Notes under the pieces: model-generated
Database searches by the model: none
What the model was told of the DNA's origin: nothing
What the model saw: only the letters and a program-made list of their open reading frames with translations
Assembly: GCA_034423575.1 (NCBI GenBank)
Contig: DAOUIF010000053.1
Location: 3,132 to 67,131, forward strand
Origin: Bin87 sp034423575
Lineage (GTDB): Bacteria; Chloroflexota; Dehalococcoidia; Lucifugimonadales; UBA3495
Reading direction: 5' to 3'
Length of the DNA: 64,000 bases
Program-made: the position numbers and the translations under genes
Shown here: positions 7,822 through 15,894 of the stretch, one piece after another
Numbering within the stretch: position 1 is the first letter of the stretch
Layout: every line of letters starts with the position of its first letter

Positions 7822-8859
7822 CTAGTTGGTGGCGCGGGCGGGCTGGTACACCTGGATGCGGTGCCGGTTGCTCTCGGTTACGTACACATTGCCGTTACGG
7901 TCGAGCTTGATCGACACGGGTGACCAGAAATACTTTTCGATGTGGGAAGACTCCTCATGGGGCTCGTCCACGAAGTAGTCGATCTCGGGCTCCAGGTTGG
8001 CCCGGGAGCGGGCATCCCCCTCCTCCACGTTGACGGACAGGAAGTTGGCGGCCCAGGCCGACAGAGTGGCCTCGCCGCGCAGCATCTGGACGAAACCGCC
8101 GCCGGAGTCCAGGACCTGCACGCGCTCGTTGCCCCAGTCGGCCACGTAGATGTGGCCGAAGGGGTCGACGGCGACGCCGGAAGGACGGTGGAACTCCCCA
8201 TCGCCGCGGCCGGACATTCCGAAGGACGCCAGGTGCGTGCCGTCGCCAGAGAACTTCTGGATGCGGTCGTTGCCCCAGTCGGCTACGTAGACGTTGCCGT
8301 CGGCGCCGACGGTAAGCCCCCAGGGAAGTTTCAGCCGGTCGGCTCCGTCTCCCTCTCCGCCGAAGCTTAGCAGGAACCGGCCGTCGGCGGTGAACTTCTG
8401 CACCCGGTGGTTGTAGGTGTCGGCGACGTAGAGGTTGTCATCGGCGTCGAAGGCGAGGCCGGACGGGGTGTCCAGCTGGCCTTCGGCGGAGCCGTGCTCT
8501 CCCCAGACTGACAGCAACGCGCCCTCGCGGTCGAACACCGAGATGCGGTGCGTGGCCTCATCGCTGACGTAAACGCGCCCCCGGCTGTCCAGGGTGCAGG
8601 CGGAGGGCCAGATGAACTGGCCGGGAGACTGACCGTAGGCGGCGAAGGTGCCGTAGTACTCGCTGTCAATGTCGCACATGGTGACGCGGACGCCGCGGGT
8701 GACGTTCTCCAGCGAACGGTTGGCGACGTACATCCGGCCATCTTCGGCGATGGCGGTGTCCATGGGGTAGTAGAAACCACGGCCCTCCATGGTCGTCATG
8801 CCCAGGGTCATGCGGTATTCGAGGAGCTTGATCTCCGGTATGTCTTGGACTGAGGTCAT
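7822..8859 (-). CDS. NHL-repeat beta-propeller protein
   Basis: From the ATG at 8859 the protein has 345 residues and is made almost wholly of NHL repeats, for example LDSRGRVYVSDEATHRISVF, FDADDNLYVADTYNHRVQKF and VDPFGHIYVADWGNERVQVL. About six blades are visible, predicting a six-bladed beta-propeller used for protein or ligand binding. No signal peptide is seen. The ORF could extend to 8991, but those 44 residues translate repeat A3 and are not part of the gene. AAGGA lies upstream of 8859. It is flanked by DUF1501 and DUF1800 genes on the same strand. Confidence 0.9.
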   Translation of the reverse strand: MTSVQDIPEIKLLEYRMTLGMTTMEGRGFYYPMDTAIAEDGRMYVANRSLENVTRGVRVTMCDIDSEYYGTFAAYGQSPGQFIWPSACTLDSRGRVYVSDEATHRISVFDREGALLSVWGEHGSAEGQLDTPSGLAFDADDNLYVADTYNHRVQKFTADGRFLLSFGGEGDGADRLKLPWGLTVGADGNVYVADWGNDRIQKFSGDGTHLASFGMSGRGDGEFHRPSGVAVDPFGHIYVADWGNERVQVLDSGGGFVQMLRGEATLSAWAANFLSVNVEEGDARSRANLEPEIDYFVDEPHEESSHIEKYFWSPVSIKLDRNGNVYVTESNRHRIQVYQPARATN

Positions 8860-8881
8860 GGCTGATACATCCTTGGAAATC

Positions 8882-8989
8882 TCTGAATCAGGATTTTCAG
8901 GATTATTGGATTGACAGGATTGGCCTAATTCTATGGTGCAAAACACCCAATCCCGTAAATCCTCCAATCCGGCAAATCCTGATTCTGAC
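8882..8989. repeat. Family A palindromic repeat, copy 3
   Basis: A copy of about 108 bp. The right end AATCCTGATTCTGAC is perfect; the left end has decayed to CTGAATCAGGATT. It separates the DUF1800 and NHL genes within one strand run. Confidence 0.88.
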
Positions 8990-8996
8990 AAACCTT

Positions 8997-10412
8997 CTAC
9001 GCTCGCTGGAACTCGTGGGTCGACGCCACCATTTGGAGCACCTCGGCGATGCGGCCGCGGTCGGCGTCGTCGGGCGAGCCCACCACGGAAGCGAAGTCGA
9101 CCAGCTCGCGGCGGGTATCCTCGGACACCTGGATCGCGCCCACCTGGTCCAGGCAGGCGTCGACGAGCATTTCCGGTGATACCGCAGACGGTGTTTCCGC
9201 GATGCGCTCGACTATTGCGCTGACGCCGGGCTTGGCGGTGTCGCCCAGTTGCTGGGAGGCAAAGTTGATGCGCTCCACCAGCGAGCCGGTGTCGATCCAG
9301 TCGGTGCCCTGGTGCCAGCCCTCGACGCTGGGCGGGTTGTTGAGGAACTGCCCCATGAACACCGCCTGCTGGTAGCGCTCCAGGATCTCCTTGCGGGGAC
9401 GATCGAACTCGCCGGTCAGGCGCAGCACGCCGGCCACCAGCTCGACCGGGCTCTTCACCTTGCGGTACCAGACCGCTTCGTCCTTGAAGAACTCGGAGTT
9501 GAACAGGGCGCGTAGCATGGCGGCGATGTTATAGCCGCTGTCGAAGTAGGCCTTGACCAGCAGGTCGATGGCCGCCGGGTCCTGGGCCTCGGTGTAGGGC
9601 CACTCGGGCACGGGCGGCTCGTCGGCGACGAAGAAGCTGTACATGTGCCGGGCGATGAAGCGGGCGGTGGCTTCCTGCTGGCAGATGATATCGACGATGT
9701 CGTCGCCGTTCAGCTGCCCGCGCTGGCCCAGGAACTCCTTCTCGCCGAAGTCGTGGTCGTCCTCCTGGAACTCGAAGTGCCAGGAGATGCGGCCATAGGG
9801 CCAGTCGGAGTCGCGCATGGAGCGCAGTTCCATGTACTCGCGGTTGCCCAGGGTCCAGCCGGTGAAGGCGCGGGCGCACTCCTGGACGTCCTGCTCGGTG
9901 TAGTTGCCGACGCCCATGGAGAAGAGCTCCAGCAGTTCGCGGCCGAAATTCTCGTTGATGGCGTCCTTGTGGTTGTCCTGGTTGTCCAGCCAGATGATCA
10001 TGGCCGGATCACGGGAGAGTTCCACCAACAACTCGCGGAAGCTGCCCATGCCCCGGTACCGGAACATACGGACCTGGTCGGAGAGAGCTTTGCCGTGGAT
10101 GACCTTGGGGTAGCCGGTGGCGAAGATGCCGTGCCAGAACAGCGCGACCTTCTCCCGCAGCGGCGTGGTGGTGGTGGCCATCCGGTACAGCCAGTTCTCG
10201 CCGGAGCCCAGCGTGCCCATCATGCCGGACAGCTCGGGGTGGAACCGGCGGATCAGGTCATCGCCCATGCGGCGCTCGTTGCCGTGGTCCAGAAGCTGGT
10301 CCACGGTGGCTTCGTAGCCCTGGGCGGCGCAGGCCTCCAACTGCTCGCGGGTGGCGCCGAAGCCGGCCCGCCGCATCAGGTGACCAATAAGTTCTACATC
10401 GCGGTTTGCCAT
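8997..10412 (-). CDS. DUF1800 family protein
   Basis: This 471-residue protein begins LIGHLMRRAGFGATREQLEA, the standard opening of the DUF1800 family. It continues with KVALFWHGIFAT near residue 88, NENFGRELLELFSMGVGNYTE near residue 150 and the ARAFTGWTL motif. C-terminal VEGWHQGTDWIDTGSLVERINF is also typical. GGGAGG precedes the ATG. The biochemical role is undefined; members co-occur with DUF1501 proteins and are often linked to surface or secreted functions. No signal peptide is visible here, matching its DUF1501 partner. The GMC oxidoreductase gene lies just upstream on the same strand, 13 bases away. Confidence 0.93.
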   Translation of the reverse strand: MANRDVELIGHLMRRAGFGATREQLEACAAQGYEATVDQLLDHGNERRMGDDLIRRFHPELSGMMGTLGSGENWLYRMATTTTPLREKVALFWHGIFATGYPKVIHGKALSDQVRMFRYRGMGSFRELLVELSRDPAMIIWLDNQDNHKDAINENFGRELLELFSMGVGNYTEQDVQECARAFTGWTLGNREYMELRSMRDSDWPYGRISWHFEFQEDDHDFGEKEFLGQRGQLNGDDIVDIICQQEATARFIARHMYSFFVADEPPVPEWPYTEAQDPAAIDLLVKAYFDSGYNIAAMLRALFNSEFFKDEAVWYRKVKSPVELVAGVLRLTGEFDRPRKEILERYQQAVFMGQFLNNPPSVEGWHQGTDWIDTGSLVERINFASQQLGDTAKPGVSAIVERIAETPSAVSPEMLVDACLDQVGAIQVSEDTRRELVDFASVVGSPDDADRGRIAEVLQMVASTHEFQRA

Positions 10413-10425
10413 GGGTTACCTCCCC

Positions 10426-11973
10426 CTAATTACCCTGCCGCATGAGCTCGGACACTCGCTCGCCGATCATCATGGTGGTGACGTTGGTGTTGGCGCGGAT
10501 GCAGTCGGGCATGATGGACGCGTCCACCACGCGCAGGTTCTGCACGCCCTTGACCCGGCCCTGCTGGTCGACCACGGCCATGGGGTCCGAGTCCGGCCCC
10601 ATCTTGCAGGTGCAGGAGATGTGCTGGGCGGTGGAGACGTTGGCGCGGAGCCAGCGGTCCAGGGCGTCATCGGTCTCGAGGTCGGAGTCCAGGGGCTCCG
10701 TCCGCTCCTGGATGATGTCGGAGAAGTCGCTGTGCTTGCCCAGTTCCGCGGCAATTCTTACCCCGTCCCGCAGCCGCTTGCGGTCGAACTCCTCCTGCAG
10801 GTAGTTGTAGTTCAGATAGGGCTGCTGGTGCGGGTCAGTGGACTGGAGCCTGAGCTCGCCAGCGCCCACGGCCAGGTAGATTGACACGGAGGCGCGGATG
10901 CCCAACGGCTCCATGCGGTCGCCGCCTCGGATCACCTGCTCGGTGGCGAAGGACGAGAAGATCATGATCATGTCGTTGCGCAGGTCGGATCCTTCGGCGG
11001 TGTATTTCAGGCACGTCTGGATACGGGGCGCAAACCCGTCGAGGTCAAATCCCGGCCTGGTCCGCCAGGTAACGGGCACGATGGGATGGTCGCGGAGGTT
11101 CTGCCCGACACCGGGGCTGTCGTGCACCACCGGAATCCCCAGGCTGCGCAGGTGTTCTGCGGGACCGACGCCGGAGAGCATGAGCAATTGAGGTGAGGCG
11201 ATAGCGCCGCCGCTGAGAATTATCTCGTCGGCCTCTACGGTGAAAATCTCGCCGCCGGTCTCGACCATCACGCCGGTGGCCCGGTTGCCGTCGAACAAAA
11301 CCCGGTGCACGGTGCAGTTGGGGCGCAGGGTCAGGTTCAATCGATGGCGCGCCGGATCCAGATAACCCAGAGCGGTGCTCCAGCGTATGCCGTTGGGGTT
11401 GTTGAAAGGCGTGGGACCGACGCCGGTGGAGTCGGGGCTGTTGTGGTCATCCGTGTGCGGGAAACCGTAGGCCCGGGCGGCGTTGTAGAACGCGCTCTGA
11501 GCCGGGAGCCATTCCTCGCGCTTGAAGCGACGAGCGACGATGGGGCCGTCGTTGCCGTGGAAGTCGTCCGAGAAATCGGTGTCGGTCTCCAGGCGCCGGA
11601 AGCAGCCCAGCAGGTTCTGGAAGCTCCACTGGTCGTTGCCCATGGCGGCCCAGCCGTCGTAGTCCTCGGGCACGCCCCGCAGGAACATCTGGCCGTTGAT
11701 GGCGCTGGAGCCGCCGGTGACCTTGCCGCGGGGCACCATGATCTCCGGGTTCTCGGCGGTGCCGTATCCGGTGAACTGCCAGTTGTGGTCGCTGGTCATG
11801 ACGTCGGTGGCGGTGGCGTAGCCAAACTTCACCTCGTCGGGCAGGTGTTCGAAGTTGGGGTAGTCCGGCCCGGCTTCCAGCAGCAGCACCGAAGTGCTGG
11901 GGTCCTCGCTCAGCCGGGTGGCCATGATGGAACCGGCCGAGCCGGCACCGATGACGATGTAGTCGTACTTCAC
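10426..11973 (-). CDS. GMC family FAD-dependent oxidoreductase
   Basis: A GTG at 11973 placed 6 bases after GGAGG gives 515 residues starting VKYDYIVIGAGSAGSIMATR, the FAD-binding Rossmann motif expected at the very N-terminus of GMC enzymes. Other signatures are VPRGKVTGGSSAINGQMFLR near residue 85 (GMC signature 1), IILSGGAIASPQLLMLSGVG near residue 255 (signature 2) and the C-terminal QHISCTCKMG with NTNVTTMMIGER. The family oxidises alcohols, cholines, sugars or aryl alcohols; the substrate is not predictable. An ATG at 12150 would add 59 unrelated residues. It probably shares a transcript with the DUF1800 gene. Confidence 0.93.
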   Translation of the reverse strand: MKYDYIVIGAGSAGSIMATRLSEDPSTSVLLLEAGPDYPNFEHLPDEVKFGYATATDVMTSDHNWQFTGYGTAENPEIMVPRGKVTGGSSAINGQMFLRGVPEDYDGWAAMGNDQWSFQNLLGCFRRLETDTDFSDDFHGNDGPIVARRFKREEWLPAQSAFYNAARAYGFPHTDDHNSPDSTGVGPTPFNNPNGIRWSTALGYLDPARHRLNLTLRPNCTVHRVLFDGNRATGVMVETGGEIFTVEADEIILSGGAIASPQLLMLSGVGPAEHLRSLGIPVVHDSPGVGQNLRDHPIVPVTWRTRPGFDLDGFAPRIQTCLKYTAEGSDLRNDMIMIFSSFATEQVIRGGDRMEPLGIRASVSIYLAVGAGELRLQSTDPHQQPYLNYNYLQEEFDRKRLRDGVRIAAELGKHSDFSDIIQERTEPLDSDLETDDALDRWLRANVSTAQHISCTCKMGPDSDPMAVVDQQGRVKGVQNLRVVDASIMPDCIRANTNVTTMMIGERVSELMRQGN

Positions 11974-12109
11974 AACGATCCTCCACGGGTCAGGAGAGTC
12001 AGGTTTCAGGAGAATGCGGGTGCAGATTGTCTGGTTTCCGCAATGATACTGGAAAAGGCGGGGCAGTTCCAGATTGCAGCTGCACACAAGCCGGGAGCGA
12101 TGGGCTCTG

Positions 12110-12115
12110 TATAAT
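12110..12115 (+). promoter_or_regulatory. TATAAT -10 box for the VapBC-like pair
   Basis: A perfect TATAAT lies 33 bases before the antitoxin ATG at 12149. The gap to the GMC start on the other strand is short, so this is a divergent promoter region. Confidence 0.5.
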
Positions 12116-12148
12116 GGTGCAATCGGAGCGATGGCAACGGGGGATAGC

Positions 12149-12418
12149 ATGGAGAAGGTGAACCTGTACGCGGATCGTCGACTAGTGGACGCCGTACGAT
12201 GCCGGGCGCTTGAAGAAAAGACGGGCCTGAACGAGCTATTTCGCCAATGGATGGTGGATTACCTGGGCGGCGAAGAGGCGGCTGAGCAGGCCATCGCGGA
12301 CACACCGGCGTTGCACAAAGCGCAGGTGGAGCGGGCGATGGCCGCCGTCGAGGAGTTGCAAAAATACATCGACACCAGTGGCCCCAAACCCACGCGGGAC
12401 GAGATGAATGCCCGCTGA
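12149..12418 (+). CDS. Antitoxin of a VapBC-like pair
   Basis: The ATG at 12149 follows GGGGGAT and gives 89 residues. The N-terminus MEKVNLYADRRLVDAVRCRA with ALEEKTGLNELFRQWM resembles a ribbon-helix-helix DNA-binding domain. The C-terminal half is charged and likely unstructured until bound to toxin. The stop overlaps the PIN-domain gene by 11 bases, the usual antitoxin-toxin arrangement. It would neutralise the toxin and repress its own promoter. Upstream in-frame ATGs at 12074 and 12131 lack good ribosome sites. Confidence 0.8.
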   Translation: MEKVNLYADRRLVDAVRCRALEEKTGLNELFRQWMVDYLGGEEAAEQAIADTPALHKAQVERAMAAVEELQKYIDTSGPKPTRDEMNAR

Positions 12419-12848
12419 AAATTTCATCGACAGCAACATATTCGTTTATATGTTGGATACATCTGCTCCCGCCAAGCGCCAACGCGCGAGGGAGTTGGTG
12501 TACGGTCTCTTGGGAGACAGGACTGGTTGCATCAGTTATCAGGTGGTCCAAGAATCGTTGAACGCGTTGATAAGAAAGCTAGGCGAGCCGCCGGACGCTG
12601 TGACAGCATTTCTGGAGGAGGTCTTGCTCCCCCTTTGGCAAATCAACCAAATTAATGCCTCGCCTGAGCTTTACCGCAGCGGCCTGCGGATGCAAGCGCG
12701 CTACGGTTTCAGCCTCTACGATTCGCTGATTGTGGCAACGGCGCTTGGAGCCGGGTGCACCACCCTGTACAGCGAGGATATGCAGGACGGACAACGAATA
12801 GAGGGGTTGACCATCAGGAACCCCTTTGCGGAAACTCCCGCTACGTGA
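12408..12848 (+). CDS. PIN-domain toxin (VapC-like ribonuclease)
   Basis: This 146-residue PIN protein shows the acidic catalytic residues: FIDSNIFVYM (Asp8), VVQESLNAL (Glu near 48), FSLYDSLIVATAL (Asp near 105) and YSEDMQDGQ (Asp near 123). PIN toxins cut RNA using Mg2+ held by these acids. It overlaps its antitoxin gene by 11 bases. It is one of four PIN-like nucleases in the window, with those at 27574, 33260 and 40942. Confidence 0.9.
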   Translation: MPAENFIDSNIFVYMLDTSAPAKRQRARELVYGLLGDRTGCISYQVVQESLNALIRKLGEPPDAVTAFLEEVLLPLWQINQINASPELYRSGLRMQARYGFSLYDSLIVATALGAGCTTLYSEDMQDGQRIEGLTIRNPFAETPAT

Positions 12849-12861
12849 ACGGAGGCCCAAC

Positions 12862-13875
12862 ATGCCCGAAACCATCCGCCCCGACGACCCCCGGCTCACC
12901 TGGCAGGGGGCTATTTCGTTCCACGACACCGCCGAGTGGCGGATGCCGTGGCGCATCCCGTACGAAGATCGCTCGCTTTTCCCGCCCGACGCCCTGCGGG
13001 AGCGGGCCGCCATGCCCGCCGGCGTGCGCATTGCCTTCCGCAGCGACACCGAGATGCTGGCCGGCTCGGTTGCGCCGGTGATGGAGTCCAGCCCCATCGA
13101 CCTCTATTGCGACGGGCAGCTGCACAGGTCGGCCGCACTGGAAGGACGGGATGGTTTCCGGTTCGACGGCCTACCGGTCGGCGAGAAGCTGGTTGAACTG
13201 TGGCTGCCGCAGCACGGCGAGTTCCGGCTGCGTCACCTGGAAGTTTCGGACGGGGCGAGGCTGGAACCCTTCGACGACCGGCGGCCACGTTGGGTGGCCT
13301 ACGGCAGATCCATCACCCACTGCCGCACTGCCGCCAGCCCCAGCCTGACCTGGCCGGCCGTGGCGGCGCGGGCCTGCGACCTGAACCTGACCTGCCTGGG
13401 TTACGGCGGGGGCTGCCACCTGGAGCCTATGGTGGCGCGGATGATGCGGGATCTGCCGGCCGAGTACCTCTCGATGAAGGTCGGGATCAACGTGTACAAC
13501 GCCGCCAGCATCGGACTGCGGACGTTCATGCCGGCCGTCATCGGGTTCGTGCACATACTGAGGGAAAAGCATCCCGACACGCCGCTGGCGGTGATTTCGC
13601 CGATTTTCTCGGCTTCCCGAGAGCACACCGAGAACCCGATGGGATGGACCCTGTCGGCCATGCGTTCCGAGGTGGCCGAAGCGGTTTCGCTCATGCAGGC
13701 TCGGGGTGACCGCAACCTGCACTACGTGGACGGCCTGGAACTGTTCGGGCCGGAGATGGCCCACATGCTGCCCGACGACCTGCATCCCGACGCCGAGGGA
13801 TACCAGGCCATGGGGCGGAACTTCGTGGAGAAGGTGGCGGCTACGGTGTTTGGTCGGGCTCCGGTTCCGGCATAA
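12862..13875 (+). CDS. SGNH/GDSL-type hydrolase
   Basis: The ATG at 12862 follows GGAGG and gives 337 residues. The N-terminal 140 residues look like a beta-sandwich carbohydrate-esterase-type domain (SPIDLYCDGQL, KLVELWLPQHGEF). The C-terminal half is an SGNH hydrolase: YGRSITHC holds the nucleophilic serine, LGYGGGC the glycine, KVGINVYN the asparagine and LPDDLHPDAEGY the Asp-His pair. It resembles two-domain GDSL esterases that deacylate sugars or lipids. No signal peptide is visible. Its 3' end overlaps the opposite-strand YkgJ gene by 35 bases. Confidence 0.88.
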   Translation: MPETIRPDDPRLTWQGAISFHDTAEWRMPWRIPYEDRSLFPPDALRERAAMPAGVRIAFRSDTEMLAGSVAPVMESSPIDLYCDGQLHRSAALEGRDGFRFDGLPVGEKLVELWLPQHGEFRLRHLEVSDGARLEPFDDRRPRWVAYGRSITHCRTAASPSLTWPAVAARACDLNLTCLGYGGGCHLEPMVARMMRDLPAEYLSMKVGINVYNAASIGLRTFMPAVIGFVHILREKHPDTPLAVISPIFSASREHTENPMGWTLSAMRSEVAEAVSLMQARGDRNLHYVDGLELFGPEMAHMLPDDLHPDAEGYQAMGRNFVEKVAATVFGRAPVPA

Positions 13876-14203
13876 TCCACTCGGAGATGGCGCAGCCGGG
13901 TTCGCGCTTGCGCGGAAACTCCCGGCAGACGCGCGGCCGGCGGTCGTAGATGCGGCAGGCTGATGTGGCCGAGTCGAGCATGGGGCAATGCTCTCCCGGC
14001 TGGTCTAGGAACAGCACGTTGCCGCCGCCGTCCGGGGCGCGGCTGATCCTGGCCTCCGTGCCCAGGCCGGCCGCCGCGCGATAGAAACCGGTGACCTCGT
14101 CGGGGTCCAGCCGCAGGATGATGGGGCCGCGGCAGCACATGGCGCGGCACTCCTTCATGCAGATGCGGCTGGCTTCCTCCGCCGAGAGGGTCAGGTCGGG
14201 CAC
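13841..14203 (-). CDS. YkgJ-family cysteine cluster protein
   Basis: This 120-residue protein carries eight cysteines in the YkgJ (zinc/iron-chelating) pattern: CMKECRAMCC near residue 15, HCPML near 72, CRIYDRRPRVCREFP near 83 and a final Cys near 103. Members probably bind a metal or Fe-S cluster; the role is unknown. Length is normal. It overlaps the 3' end of the SGNH gene by 35 bases in convergent orientation. Confidence 0.9.
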   Translation of the reverse strand: MPDLTLSAEEASRICMKECRAMCCRGPIILRLDPDEVTGFYRAAAGLGTEARISRAPDGGGNVLFLDQPGEHCPMLDSATSACRIYDRRPRVCREFPRKREPGCAISEWIMPEPEPDQTP

Positions 14204-14222
14204 GGGGTAGGCGGTTCGCGGG

Positions 14223-14567
14223 TTACTTACCGTCTTCGATACTGACCGTGATGATGGCGTTGGCGATCAGCGTGCCGTCGCTGCCATCATCGTTGAGCAG
14301 TTCCAGGCCGCCCACGACGACATTCACGTTGGCGCGCCCGTGAGGCAGCGAGTCGGCAACCTCGTCGGCGTTGACCTTCTCGGGGTGGGGCGCGCCGATG
14401 GTCACATCAACCGTCATATCGTCGGCGGTAGCGTCCACCAGCCGGGCAAATCCCAGGCTGCTGTGGTGGATGGCGTCGAACACGGCCCGCTTGGCCGCCA
14501 GGGTGTAATCCAGGCCGTGAACATCCACGCCCATGCCCATTTCGGTAACACAACGCACGAGAGCCAT
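14223..14567 (-). CDS. Lin0512 family protein
   Basis: This 114-residue protein matches the Lin0512 family (TIGR02058): the start reads MALVRCVTEMGMGVDVHG, then DYTLAAKRAVFDAIHHSSLGF. The C-terminal half is beta-rich (MTVDVTIGAPHPEKV, ANVNVVVGGLELL). Members are small cytoplasmic proteins of unknown biochemical role. It lies 19 bases upstream of the YkgJ gene on the same strand, so the two are probably co-transcribed. A GGAGG-like site precedes the ATG. Confidence 0.85.
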   Translation of the reverse strand: MALVRCVTEMGMGVDVHGLDYTLAAKRAVFDAIHHSSLGFARLVDATADDMTVDVTIGAPHPEKVNADEVADSLPHGRANVNVVVGGLELLNDDGSDGTLIANAIITVSIEDGK

Positions 14568-14718
14568 ATCGTGACCTCCTGAACGGTCGACTAATTTGTC
14601 AGAGGGAAGGCGTCGTCCTCACATGGAGGTGCCGCCGTTGCGCCATTTAACGGCAGCGCCGGTGGCAAGTCAAGGCGGGGCCGTTGCTGACCAGGGCTTT
14701 TCCAAAGCCCTCCTCGTC

Positions 14719-14788
14719 CGGTCATGGTGAGCCGGTCGAACCATGAACCGCCCCAGTGGGCATCCTTCGACAAGCTCAGGATGAGCGG
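14719..14788. repeat. Third inverted-repeat type (TTCGACAAGCTCAGGATGAG)
   Basis: The left arm (GTCATGGTGAGCCGGTCGAA) and right arm (TTCGACAAGCTCAGGATGAG) are imperfect inverted repeats around a short centre. Sequences of this kind are dispersed repeats in several bacterial phyla. Only one copy was noticed in this window. Confidence 0.65.
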
Positions 14789-14856
14789 ATTTTGGTTGCG
14801 GTCAAATACTTTGAAAAGGCCCCGGTTGCCGACGCGTACCCAGTGTGCGCAAACCT

Positions 14857-14947
14857 GTCATTGCGAGGAGCGGAGCGACGTGGCAATCCCGTTGGTGTAG
14901 CGACGATCCTGGCCGCAGCGAGATTGCCACGCTGCGCTCGCAATGAC
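14857..14947. repeat. Family B repeat, copy 3 (91 bp)
   Basis: Full copy with perfect GTCATTGCGAG/CTCGCAATGAC ends. It is flanked outside by GCGTACCCAG on the left and CAGGTACGCG on the right, showing that outer inverted arms extend beyond the 91-bp core. Confidence 0.93.
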
Positions 14948-14975
14948 AAACCAGGTACGCGCAGGAACCCGTTGC

Positions 14976-14981
14976 TATAAT
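14976..14981 (+). promoter_or_regulatory. TATAAT -10 box for modABC
   Basis: A perfect TATAAT lies 38 bases before the modA ATG and 29 bases after repeat B3. No ModE-type palindrome was identified. Confidence 0.5.
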
Positions 14982-15018
14982 TCAACTCTATGTACAATCG
15001 ACAAGGATCGACAGTCCC

Positions 15019-15891
15019 ATGAACCCCCGTTGGCTGGTTCTGGCAACGGCGGTGTTTGTCCTGACCCTGGCCGCCGGCGGGTGCGCCGCCGCTTCGCAGG
15101 ATGCGGCTCCAGCGGACACGGTGACCGTTTTCGCCGCGTCCTCGCTGGCCGAGCCGTTCCGCGCCGTGGCGGACGCCTACGAGGCCGACCACCCCGAGGT
15201 CAAGGTGACGTTCAATTTCGCGGGGAGCCAGGCGTTGCGCACCCAGTTGGAACACGGGGCGCGCGCGGACGTTTTCGCTTCGGCCGATTGGGAGCAGATG
15301 GCGGCGATCCGGAAAGCCGACCTGCTGGGAAACACGCCCGAATACTTCGCCACCAACCGATTGGCGGTGGTCACTCCCGCGAAATCAACCGCTGTGCAGA
15401 GCCTGGACGACCTGGCGCGGCCGGGGGTGAGCATTGCCATCGCGTCGGCGGAAGTACCGGCCGGCGCCTACGCCCGCGCGACCCTCGACCTGATGGCTGA
15501 GTCTGACGATTTCCCCGACGACTTCGCTCAGACGGTGTTGTCCAACGTGGTGACCCACGAGACCAACGTGCGCGCCGTGGAGCAGAAAGTCGCGCTGGGG
15601 GAGGTAGACGCCGGAATGGTGTATGAAACGGACGCCAAGGGCAACCAACACGGCGTCTCGTTTCGAGTAATAGAAATACCGCTGCAATTCAACCCCGCCG
15701 CGGAGTATCCCATCGCGACACTGGAGGAGTCCGTCAACCCGCAACTCGCCCTGGACTTCGTCGCGTTCGTGCAGGGCGACGACGGGCAGGCGATCCTGCG
15801 GGAATACGGCTTTGCCCCGCCGGCCAACGTCGCCTGCCCCTGCCACGACGGAACGCCCGCCGGGAGCGTTGTTCCGTCAACGCCGCAGTGA
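15019..15891 (+). CDS. modA: Molybdate ABC transporter substrate-binding protein
   Basis: This 290-residue protein has a hydrophobic signal peptide ending in a lipobox, LAAGGCAAA, so it should be a membrane-anchored lipoprotein. The mature part begins TVTVFAASSLAEPFRAVADA, the ModA opening whose serines bind the oxyanion. NFAGSQALRTQLEHGARADVFASAD and GEVDAGMVYETDA complete the family pattern. It captures molybdate (or tungstate) outside the cell and passes it to ModB. The gene leads a modABC run, with modB three bases downstream. Upstream lie repeat B3 and a TATAAT box. Confidence 0.95.
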   Translation: MNPRWLVLATAVFVLTLAAGGCAAASQDAAPADTVTVFAASSLAEPFRAVADAYEADHPEVKVTFNFAGSQALRTQLEHGARADVFASADWEQMAAIRKADLLGNTPEYFATNRLAVVTPAKSTAVQSLDDLARPGVSIAIASAEVPAGAYARATLDLMAESDDFPDDFAQTVLSNVVTHETNVRAVEQKVALGEVDAGMVYETDAKGNQHGVSFRVIEIPLQFNPAAEYPIATLEESVNPQLALDFVAFVQGDDGQAILREYGFAPPANVACPCHDGTPAGSVVPSTPQ

Positions 15892-15894
15892 TCG

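Larger units (their letters stand above)
14568..15018. other. Gene-free stretch with repeats before modA
   Basis: No convincing gene is seen in these 450 bases. They hold a 70-bp inverted repeat at 14719-14788, the full family B copy at 14857-14947, and a TATAAT box at 14976 for modA. Confidence 0.7.

Noticed and set aside
11980..12020. Possible degenerate family A copy near the GMC start
   Set aside because: Only short GTCAGG/CAGGTTTCAGG words are present; neither terminal repeat is recognisable.
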